Shown: positions 55,902 to 64,000 of the stretch, one piece after another
Numbering within the stretch: position 1 is the first letter of the stretch
How the letters are laid out: each line of letters opens with the position of its first letter
Source: Pyrenochaeta sp. MPI-SDFR-AT-0127
Lineage: Eukaryota; Ascomycota; Dothideomycetes; Pleosporales; Cucurbitariaceae
Length of the DNA: 64,000 nucleotides
Assembly (NCBI GenBank): GCA_020747015.1
Contig: JAGTJM010000058.1
Location: 150,520 to 214,519 of the forward strand
Direction of reading: 5' to 3'
Notes under the pieces: model-generated
The model's input: only the letters and a program-made list of their open reading frames with translations
Told to the model about the DNA's origin: nothing
Database searches by the model: none
Position numbers and translations under genes: made by a program

Positions 55902-57050
55902 ATGCCTTGGAAGAAGAATATTAAACTCACTACTGAGGCTCTCATACTTCCCCAAGACGCCGAAAACCGTGACACCCGTTCGGTATATGGCGACAACCAC
56001 GCCGCGACTGAAGATGTAATGCTGGCAGCGCATGCGAAGTGTATGCGCGAGAAAGGTCAGATCGACAAACAAATGGTAGCAGAACTCTCAAAGTCTCGTC
56101 GCAATCTCAATGAAGTGACAGTAAATTACACACGAGGGTACCTTGCGAAGAATCCAAACTACACGGGCCAGGACCACGATGAGATGCCGACATTGGAGGT
56201 GGCGCTTCAGCGTCAAAAGGCTAGAGACGATGCGATGTTGAAGCTCCTGAGGGACTTTCGGGCGGGTAAGGTCGATGAAAATGGCCGACCTATCGATGGC
56301 CGATACGGCTACTCCCCATCGATATTGTCTCAGGAGGACGAAACGTTATCAGCCGCCAGTTCGAACGAGTCAAGTACACTATTGGAGAAGCAAATGGGCG
56401 ATTACTCGATGAGTCGGAACGATGAATCAAGTGGTGATAACACCGTGACAGCCGATAGTTCTTCAGGAACTTCCTCTCAACAATCTCCAGCAAGGAAAAA
56501 GTCAAACGTCGAGCAGTCTACAGATGAACACCAATCTGCCCATATCAGAACAGAGACCTCACCAAAGAAACGCAAGCCCTCTATCCAAACCAGCTCTCAG
56601 GCACCACCAAGCACTAGCATCTTTACCAATCCCACTTTCCCAGAATCCACAGGCGCTACTTCCCTAACCGCAATCATGATCTCATCCTCATCTTCCTCTT
56701 CCCTGTCATCCGCTTCATCTCGATGCAGAAAGAAACGCATCGTTCCTCCCCTCCCTCCTCTCCCCGGCCAACCCTCCTACGCAGAAATAGGGTACTACCA
56801 GCTCGCCGCACTCTGCCGGCATCGCAACATCCCTAGCAGCGGCAACGAGCAGGAAGTACGCAACACGCTTATCCGCGACGACATCAATATGTTGCAGGGC
56901 CTGCCGCGGGAAAGGGGAAAAGGGAAGTGGCGGTCGAGAAAGTATAAACACGAGGCGCCGGCGAAGTTGGGGGTTCAAATGGTGAGTGAGGAGCAGAGTG
57001 ATCCGGATGAGACTATCAAGGCAGAAAATAGTGAGGGGGTAGTGAGGTGA
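55902..57050 (+). CDS. Disordered protein with a C-terminal SAP-like motif
   Basis: From ATG 55902 the intronless frame gives 382 aa. Residues 1-130 are charged and helical (MLAAHAKCMREKGQIDKQMV, then EVALQRQKARDDAMLKLL). The middle is Ser/Thr-rich with SSSSSSSLSSASS, and there is a basic KRKP patch at residues ~225-230 that could be a nuclear signal. Near the C-terminus, YYQLAALCRHRNIPSSGNEQ matches the SAP helix-extended loop-helix pattern used for DNA or RNA binding. A basic GKGKWRSRKYKH and an acidic end follow. A chromatin or RNA role is possible but unproven. I do not recognise the whole protein. Confidence 0.65.
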   Translation: MPWKKNIKLTTEALILPQDAENRDTRSVYGDNHAATEDVMLAAHAKCMREKGQIDKQMVAELSKSRRNLNEVTVNYTRGYLAKNPNYTGQDHDEMPTLEVALQRQKARDDAMLKLLRDFRAGKVDENGRPIDGRYGYSPSILSQEDETLSAASSNESSTLLEKQMGDYSMSRNDESSGDNTVTADSSSGTSSQQSPARKKSNVEQSTDEHQSAHIRTETSPKKRKPSIQTSSQAPPSTSIFTNPTFPESTGATSLTAIMISSSSSSSLSSASSRCRKKRIVPPLPPLPGQPSYAEIGYYQLAALCRHRNIPSSGNEQEVRNTLIRDDINMLQGLPRERGKGKWRSRKYKHEAPAKLGVQMVSEEQSDPDETIKAENSEGVVR

Positions 57051-57320
57051 GGAACAGTGAAGGGCGAGCCGCAGCGATGGGGAGGTAATTACTAAGTAGA
57101 TGATGAAATGAGTGGTATAACATTCATAAATGATTTGGCAAAAGAACCTTGTCTATCGGGGCCCTGAAATGCACCACTAGATGTGATCAAAATTACACGA
57201 AGTCTTACAGATGAGTGAAATTATGCTATGGGTATCATATCTCCCTATGTAACCTGAAAACGCCGATTTCTGTCTTTCAAATATTATTCTCCCTTCCCTT
57301 CTAATGCAATTCTCTATTCA

Positions 57321-58950
57321 TTATTCATTCGTCGCTCGTCTTGTCAACTCCCTTTCCAACTCCTCCCGCTCCTCAACTGTCAGGTCACTGCTCGCCTTTC
57401 CAATATTTACTCCCAGGAACATGACAATCAGTCCTGAACTTGCCAGTGATGTTGCAAGCCAGAATGCTACTTTGTAGCTGCCCCTCTGGCCCCGCTCCTC
57501 AGTCTCACTGACGGCCAAGTCTGCGAAACTCAAGAACACAGCAATACCGAGGAAGAGAAGCGAGTTGACGAAGGCACCAGCGAGACCTTGTCGAGCCTTG
57601 GGCATAGAGGTTGTGATGAAGATGTTGGAAACGTTGTAGGTTATGTCGATACCCAATGTGGCGCAGATCATGGAAGGAAAGACGTATGCCCAGTAATTGA
57701 ACTCGACAGGGAGAATGGCGAAGAGGAGGCCGCACATGATGTATGCAGTACCACTAATGAGGAGGAGAATGCGACCAGGCATGAGATGCAGGATCAGGCC
57801 GCCGACGGTTGCAAGAATGAGTCCGCCGACGCACATTGGTGTAAACCAGGCCGCAGTAAGAAGAGGTCCCGCACCTACGACTTGCTCAATGTAGAAACTG
57901 GCGTAGAAGAGGAAAATACCAAAAGTACCATATTGAAAGAAGAGGGCTAGAGCTAGCGGCTTCATACCCTTGACACAAAACATATCGCCAGGTAGAAGTG
58001 GCTGCTCGGCGACCCGGTTTTCAATGTATACGAAGGCGCCCAGGAAGAGCCAACCGATGACGAATGTGACAGGAATATAAGGCGTTGCCCAGCCTTTGAC
58101 AGCATGGCTACCATCGGTAAGGGCAAAAACGATGAGAACAAGGCCCGGGATAACGGTCGCCGTGCCCCACCAATCCATCTTGATATGCTTCCCTTGTCGG
58201 TCCTCTTCGCGATTTGGAATGCAAAAGTGTGCAACAACGCCCACAATGGCGAGGATGATAGAACCGATGAAAAAGAACCATCCCCAAGTGATGAATTGGG
58301 CAGCGACACCGGCGAAGAAGATGCCCGTGAAGAAGCCTACGGGGGCAAATGCGCCGTAGAGACTGAAGACGAGGTTTTTACGGGGTCCAGGCCGGTACTA
58401 CGATACTAATTAATCTTTGTTTAAAAAGTGGTTCAGGAGTACTTACAATACTGCCTAACAACATGATGCCCGAGGGTAGGAAAGCCGCAGGGCCAAAGCC
58501 TTGCAAAGCCCGACAGACAATGAGCATGACATAGTTCTGGCTGAAGCCTGCGATAATGGACCAGACGAGAAACCATACAAGTCCCACATTGAAGACCAAG
58601 TACCCGCCGAACATGTCTGCCAGTCTACCGAAGGGTAACAGGAATGCTCCGGTGACTAGCGAGAACACACTTGCAGGCCATGTTTGTGCGTTTGAGGGTA
58701 TGTGCAAGGCCTCGGTAAGATCTGGTAGGAGGATGTTGAAGCCAGAGATGAAGTACTCCGCAACAAACATGGACCCTAGAAGAGCGAAGCAAAAGCCCAG
58801 TTCCATCCATATTGAAGTGAAGACTTCAGGGCGTTCGCGGCCTAAGCGTTCGATCTCGGATGGAGTATATGAACCCCTTGATTGAGGGAACTCCTCTTCC
58901 ATTTTGGGCGTGGAAGGAACGCTGGGCGAGGCCCTATTTGTGTCCGTCAT
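57321..58950 (-). CDS. MFS transporter, DHA2-like drug/toxin exporter type
   Basis: Exons 58950-58447 and 58397-57321 around a 49-nt intron (GTAAGT...TATCGTAG) join to 526 aa. The start at 58950 (MTDTNRASPSVPS) gives an acidic Ser/Pro N-terminal tail. Twelve to fourteen hydrophobic segments follow. Family signatures include FALLGSMFVAEYFISGFNIL, PFGRLADMFGGYLVFNVG (loop 2-3 motif A), CRALQGFGPAAFLPSGIMLLG (motif C region), and MKPLALALFFQYGTFGIFLF. Such transporters extrude small molecules with protons or take up others. The gene is divergent from a Zn2Cys6 regulator at 59645, a common arrangement for a regulator and its transporter. Cargo unknown. Confidence 0.9.
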
Positions 58951-59644
58951 GGTGAAGTTGGAGCAAAATGGAGGAAATCGTAAGGATGCTCGAGCTTCTC
59001 TGATCAAAAAGAAGCCTTACTGCGAGTTGAGATTCAGAGGAGGGAGTATCTCGAGTGTAATGTATTGAAATACCAAGTGTTTCTCACGAAATCTTTCTCT
59101 TTCTATATACTTGCGATCGGACTCCGTGACGACCGCCAATGTTTCTAATGGGGGCGATGGATGGCATTTTTTGGAGGTGCTGAGAAATCCCCAGGGAAAC
59201 ACAAATCTGCTCTCAGCCATGGCTAGTGACGTTTGGACTGAAGGTCGTCACAATGGAGTCCACTTCTGTGAGACGTGTGTCTTGGCTACTCGATTGGGCG
59301 TAGAGCATCCAGTGAAGATCCAGGCCAAAGGGTGGCGCATACAAGCCATGTGTGCAGGCTGTGACAAAGCCGTCGTCTTTGTCAGCGAATGGGACGACAT
59401 GAATGGTCGCTGGCACCCGAGGACTGCATTTTTGGCCGACGTCGCCCGCTGTAGCCGCGATTTGACGATTGTGACGAAATCCGGCCGGCGAACCTCCCAC
59501 CAGACCCATCTCTGAAGCGTTAGTCATGCATGCAGCGACACCCGCCATAACCTGAAGCAAACTCCACATCAATTGATCTCCAGGCGCACCCCGCCAAATC
59601 CCCATACAGATAAACATCGACACATCTCGCATGGCGCTCATCCA
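58951..59644. promoter_or_regulatory. Bidirectional promoter between MFS and Zn2Cys6 genes
   Basis: This ~690 bp is the shared upstream region of two divergent genes. It has CCGGCCGG at 59481-59488, a palindrome with CGG/CCG half-sites of the kind Zn2Cys6 proteins bind. The spacing is tight (no gap between half-sites), so it is only a candidate. Other open frames here overlap each other and lack domains. Confidence 0.45.
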
Positions 59645-61327
59645 ATGAGCTCGCTGCCCTTCAACCTCCCGACCAAGGCCTGCCACAACTGCAGGAAGCG
59701 ACGCTGGAGATGCGACCGGTCTATGCCAAGCTGCCAGAAATGTTTGTCAGCTGGCACGGAATGCTTGGGATATGGAAAGCTGTTTGTGTGGAACCGCGGC
59801 GTTGCGAGTCGTGGGAAGATGATGGGGAAGGGTTATGAGGATAGGGCGCAGGCGTCGGAAGAGGAAGCCAAGAGTCACGAGGTACCTGCCTTGGTGTGGG
59901 AGAATGAAACCAAATCACTTCAACAACCGCCGGAAACCGAGAGCCAGGACTCGTCCTCGGCATCGACAGAGTCCACCGACGATGTGGAAGTCGTGCCAAT
60001 GCAGCATGAGGAAGAAATGGCAATGACTGTTCACCGGCCGTTGGTGGACCCGCTGGTCAATGACCTGGACCGCAATTCACGCTACTACCTGTACCATTTT
60101 GCGACGCAGCTATGCGAAGTCATGGTGGTATACGACATGCCAGGGCAGAACCCTATCCGAGATCTGATACCCGCAACATCTGCACATCCGCTGCTGCTCC
60201 ACGTCATCATCGCAAACTCTGCATTCCACGTGTTCAACATCTCGCGCAATCCAATGGGCCAGTCGGCTTACCAGGGCCAGCACAGTCCGACCGTCATGGC
60301 ATACTATCAAGCCGTGAGTCGGTTCGGAGGGCCGCTGAAGTCGTCATATAGAGACGCACTGGTCGCGAAACAACAAGCTCTATCACTACTGGCGCAAAAC
60401 GTTGCTTCAGTCAACGAGTCAAACATCGACCTCATACTGGTGACGATTTTGTTGTTTGTCAACTATGCCCTGGTCGAGTCAGGACGAGACAAGTGGAAAG
60501 TCCACATGGACGGCGCTCTGAAGCTCTTCAAGCTCCTGGGCCAGCCGCCGTACTTGCAGCGGCCCATGAGCCGGCTACGCCAGACCATTCTGTCCGACTT
60601 CTTAGTCTTCTACATACTCGGATCGACCTTTACCTTTACTACTCTTCCTAGTATGATCCCGGACACCATTGAGCTGGAGCCCATTCTACGCTACGCAGAG
60701 ACGAATAATTACCTCTCGTGCCCCAGTCCTTTACTGCGCATCATGATGGAGTCTTTCGCATTGCCAGACTCACCTGATGTGCCGTGCAGCCCCACCACTC
60801 ACATGAATATCCAAGAGCAAGTGGGCAATTTGTTGCAGCGCGCGCTCGTTTTCGATCCTGTCGCATGGTCTTGTGACTTTGAACCTGCGTCTCCCTTCGA
60901 AGACATCGAACAGCGCATACGCATAGCATCAGCCCACCGCTCCGCAGTTTGCATTTACCTCGCTCGTGTCCTCCCTTCGACGAACCCACTCCTCGACCCA
61001 ACGAGCGGCACTGCCCTCGTTAGCCTAACAGCTCTTGCCGACGACGTTGTTCACCACATTTCCTATCTGAAACCTGGAGATGCACTTTTCAAGTCGATAT
61101 GCTGGCCCTTGTTCCTTGCTGGTGCAGAGTCTGAGGACCCTGGACAGCGGGAGTGGATCATGAATACACTAGACGATCTATACAGCCTCATGTTCTGGGG
61201 CTATCTGCACACCTCTAAACGTGTGCTGGAAGCAATTTGGAAGTTCAAAGACGAGGCCGGTGAGGGTGCAGACAATTGCTGGGTGGAAGAGGTGAAAGAC
61301 CTTGCAAACGAAATTCTTATCGCCTGA
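59645..61327 (+). CDS. Zn(II)2Cys6 transcription factor
   Basis: An intronless frame of 560 aa from ATG 59645. The binuclear cluster is CHNCRKRRWRCDRSMPSCQK followed by CLSAGTEC, with the C-x2-C-x6-C-x6-C-x2-C-x6-C spacing intact, and a basic region. A Ser/Glu-rich linker is followed by a C-terminal domain resembling Fungal_trans_2: NSRYYLYHFATQLCEVMVVY, LLLHVIIANSAFHV, DALVAKQQALSLLAQNV and LILVTILLFVNYALVESG. These proteins regulate nearby or distant genes, often metabolic or transport clusters. The divergent MFS gene is the obvious candidate target, but this is inference. An upstream in-frame extension was rejected because of its start context. Confidence 0.92.
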   Translation: MSSLPFNLPTKACHNCRKRRWRCDRSMPSCQKCLSAGTECLGYGKLFVWNRGVASRGKMMGKGYEDRAQASEEEAKSHEVPALVWENETKSLQQPPETESQDSSSASTESTDDVEVVPMQHEEEMAMTVHRPLVDPLVNDLDRNSRYYLYHFATQLCEVMVVYDMPGQNPIRDLIPATSAHPLLLHVIIANSAFHVFNISRNPMGQSAYQGQHSPTVMAYYQAVSRFGGPLKSSYRDALVAKQQALSLLAQNVASVNESNIDLILVTILLFVNYALVESGRDKWKVHMDGALKLFKLLGQPPYLQRPMSRLRQTILSDFLVFYILGSTFTFTTLPSMIPDTIELEPILRYAETNNYLSCPSPLLRIMMESFALPDSPDVPCSPTTHMNIQEQVGNLLQRALVFDPVAWSCDFEPASPFEDIEQRIRIASAHRSAVCIYLARVLPSTNPLLDPTSGTALVSLTALADDVVHHISYLKPGDALFKSICWPLFLAGAESEDPGQREWIMNTLDDLYSLMFWGYLHTSKRVLEAIWKFKDEAGEGADNCWVEEVKDLANEILIA

Positions 61328-62490
61328 AACGGATGATCTCAGAGACTTTCTACCATGAGCAGAGCATCGAGGCCCATGAGAGTTGCCCTGCTGTTCAGGG
61401 ATCTGCCATTAGTGTACCGAAAGGCTGGGCCTGTGTAAGACAGCAGTAAAATCGCCCAGACGCAACTTCTCCCAGAACGTCGGTTTTCCAGTCGCCCATG
61501 TGCACGTATGCATTATGGCCATCATCTAGTCATGGCAAGCACCCAGAAAACTCTCACCACGATAGATTTCGCTAAGCTATGGAGTCGCATTGCACATCTG
61601 ATGCCGTTGACAAAACAATGCGAGTCTTACCATGTCCATTGATGCTGCAATTGTGCGAGCCTTGAACATCTCATGATTTGGCAGACTTTCGAGACAGACA
61701 CTAGCTCGTGTGACAAATTTCAAGAAGAAAGGCACGAAGAGTATGTGAAGAATGAGAAATCGCAACATGTGTGTCTTGAGGCTTCCAACTATCCGAGGTC
61801 TTGGCGGAGGGGCAGTAGTTTGCACCTTTCCAAAGAGATACTTCAGAACAGTACATTAGACAACCCATGAGAAACTTTGAAAGTCTGCTCATTAAAGCGC
61901 ACAGGCTACATCCCTCTATGTAATTTCATACCATTCTAGCATAATCGCTGCAATTCAACCACGCACCTCACAAAACCTCCAAAGCCTTATGCCAGGTGCT
62001 CTTCTCGAGGCGCAATGCGCTTCACGCTCTTACGAATCATCGGGATCCTCCCGCATGCATATGCGCATCATCTAGTGCCTTCAGAACAGTCGCCATTCTC
62101 CTATTTGCCCCCGCCTATCAGCGAAGCCGAGCAGACGAGTCTGAAACCACACCACGTCAGAGAACAGGTCCCTCTAAATTTAGCGCCTAGGTAAGACCAT
62201 GCTCTTTCTCCTATATCCACTTCTTGCTCCATTTGGATGCGTTTGTCGTTGCCTCTTGGTATAGTAGGGGTGCTGTTCTAAATGAACGGATGTTGGGCAG
62301 GTACGAATAGCTCGAGGGTTTCCATTGTGGAGACTGCGGTGAAGCAGATACATCTCGAAGCATGTCGCAGCATGGCTTTGATCTTCTGTACTTTTATGAT
62401 TTCAGAACGCATTTGCATTTGTGTTTCCTTCGCTTCAAACTCGCTCCATGGTCATAACAAACATCGCTATTCTATTACTATTCAAGCATA
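61328..62490. other. Intergenic region
   Basis: 3' flank of the regulator gene and promoter of GH76. Short frames only, no RNA gene or repeat seen. Confidence 0.35.
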
Positions 62491-63849
62491 ATGTTTCCAA
62501 CTATATCCCTACAATCGCTTGTTTCTCTTATGCTCCTCACTTTGCCCACATCTAATGCCCGCGCTGTTAGCGTGTACGATACAGTTACCGACCCAACAAA
62601 ACGTGCAGAGTACGCTCTTTCCACACTGCAGATATGGTACAATGCCGGCACCGGACTCTGGGATACAGCAGGATGGTGGAACAGCGCCAATATCATAACG
62701 ATGCTTGGAGACTTTGCAAAAGCCGAACCAGACCTCAAAGTCTTGCAGAACTTGGCAACCAGGGTCTTTGCAAATACAGTCATGCAGGCACCAAGTAGCA
62801 ATCCGCAGCCAGGCGTTGAGGACCAGACGTTAACGAGAAAAGTTGTTGATATTGGAAACGTTACGTTTGAGCTGTACAATCAGACTGGGACAGGATACAT
62901 GAAATACTTGGACGTCTCAACCCACGAACCATTCACAAGATTCCCCACCGACTGGCGCAAATCGGACAGTTCGTACATCGATATTACCACTCTACCAATC
63001 TACGCCTCCTCCAAAGAAGGCAGCCAAGTCACACTTGCGGCTACACCCAATCCCGCAGACTGGCTGGACGGCTTCTACGATGATGACCTCTGGTGGGCAC
63101 TGGGCTGGATAAATGCTTACGACGTCACCCAAAATTCACAGTACCTCACTCTCGCAGAAGGCATCTTCGCCGCCGTAACAAAAGCGTGGCCAACGCGATG
63201 CGGCAACGGCGGCATATTCTGGAGTTGGAAGAAGGACTACATGAACGCAATCGCCAACGAGCTCTTCCTCTCCACTGCCGCACACCTCGCAAACCGCGTA
63301 AACGCAGAGCGGAAGAAGGTGTATGTGGAATGGGCACAGCGCACACTAAGCTGGTTTCTGGAGAGCGGGATGATCAATGAGCGCGGCACGATCAACGACG
63401 GGTTAACAGAAAGCTGTGAGAATAACGGACAGACAACGTGGTCGTATAACCAGGGTGTTATTCTCGGTGGGCTTGTTGAACTGAATAAAGCCAGCCCAAA
63501 CGAAACGTACCTGGAGCTTGCATCTCTTATTGCCAAAGCGGCAATCACCGAACTCTCCGATGCTAATGGCGTCATCCACGATGTCTGCGAGCCGGGTTGT
63601 GGCGGTGATGGCTCGCAATTCAAAGGCATATTCATGCGAAACTTGCAGATTTTACATGCTGCTGCCCCGGACGATGATTATGTTGGGGCCATTCAAGCGA
63701 ATGCCAACAGCATTTGGTTGAACGACAGGGACGAGGCGATGGGGAATGCTTTTAGTATCAACTGGGCAGGGCCGTTTGTAAGTCCTGCAAATGCAAGTAC
63801 ACATTCAAGTGCTATGGATGCACTTGTTGCTGCAATCACTGTAGCATAA
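62491..63849 (+). CDS. Secreted GH76 alpha-1,6-mannanase-like hydrolase
   Basis: An intronless 452-aa frame. The signal peptide is MFPTISLQSLVSLMLLTLPTS. The GH76 core is recognisable: LQIWYNAGTGLWDTAGWWNS and ADWLDGFYDDDLWWALGWIN, which contains the adjacent Asp pair that is catalytic in this family, then FWSWKKDYMNAIANELFLST and TTWSYNQGVILGGLVELNK. GH76 enzymes cut alpha-1,6-mannan or, in fungi, help attach GPI-linked wall proteins (Dcw1/Dfg5 type). There is no C-terminal GPI signal here, which fits a free secreted enzyme more than a Dfg5-like one. N-glycosylation sites (NVT, NQT, NET, NAS) are present. Confidence 0.92.
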   Translation: MFPTISLQSLVSLMLLTLPTSNARAVSVYDTVTDPTKRAEYALSTLQIWYNAGTGLWDTAGWWNSANIITMLGDFAKAEPDLKVLQNLATRVFANTVMQAPSSNPQPGVEDQTLTRKVVDIGNVTFELYNQTGTGYMKYLDVSTHEPFTRFPTDWRKSDSSYIDITTLPIYASSKEGSQVTLAATPNPADWLDGFYDDDLWWALGWINAYDVTQNSQYLTLAEGIFAAVTKAWPTRCGNGGIFWSWKKDYMNAIANELFLSTAAHLANRVNAERKKVYVEWAQRTLSWFLESGMINERGTINDGLTESCENNGQTTWSYNQGVILGGLVELNKASPNETYLELASLIAKAAITELSDANGVIHDVCEPGCGGDGSQFKGIFMRNLQILHAAAPDDDYVGAIQANANSIWLNDRDEAMGNAFSINWAGPFVSPANASTHSSAMDALVAAITVA

Positions 63850-64000
63850 GAAGGTGGAGAGTACACGCGAAAGGCTCGGTAGGCTATCGACACCACATAG
63901 AACGAGCATTCAGATCATGACTTAGACGTAATTCGTAATGATACCCATTTTCTCATATCGACGATGCACAGCACTGTTTGATGTCTGTAATACATTTTGA

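Overview
The window is nuclear DNA from a filamentous ascomycete. GT-AG introns of about 44-60 nt, HET and NB-ARC/TPR proteins, Zn(II)2Cys6 and C2H2 regulators, and many secreted hydrolases and transporters fit Dothideomycetes, probably Pleosporales; that placement is from gene style only, with no marker gene. No window-wide organelle, plasmid or bacterial signal is seen. Exon joins below were worked out by hand from splice signals and reading frame.

Layout: 0.8-3.8 kb holds a long minus-strand gene for a disordered protein with C-terminal membrane segments. 4.4-6.1 kb holds a decayed pogo-like transposase remnant and an F-box gene with a frame break. 6.6-11.7 kb is an allorecognition-type block: an NB-ARC/TPR gene with almost identical 126-bp repeats and an intron inside its Walker A motif, then a HET-domain gene. 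13.8-17.5 kb has a C2H2 factor, an ankyrin remnant and a secreted M28 aminopeptidase. 17.5-20.9 kb is gene-poor with an LTR-like sequence. 20.9-24.8 kb is the standout: a six-exon gene for a secreted protein of about 1,200 aa joining an SGNH esterase, ten FG-GAP-like calcium repeats, an HExxH metalloprotease domain and a Cys-rich tail.

24.8-35 kb is mostly sparse, with a 41-bp minisatellite, a set of diverged ~137-bp repeats, two small secreted proteins, an intron-containing tRNA-Val(AAC), an NmrA-like reductase and a methyltransferase. 35.5-47.3 kb has an aspartic-protease-like membrane protein that lacks the second catalytic motif and shows no recognisable first one, a RidA protein, a CorA-like transporter with SMN in place of GMN, a secreted protein of unknown function and a Dal5-type permease. 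48.7-63.9 kb has a bicupin oxalate decarboxylase, a secreted selenium-binding-protein-like protein, a class II aldolase, a SAP-like protein, a divergent MFS / Zn2Cys6 pair and a GH76 mannanase.

The genes do not form one pathway. Themes are self/non-self recognition (6-12 kb), secreted enzymes acting outside the cell (aminopeptidase, SGNH-protease fusion, oxalate decarboxylase, GH76, SBP-like), nutrient or drug transport, and small secreted proteins that could be effectors.
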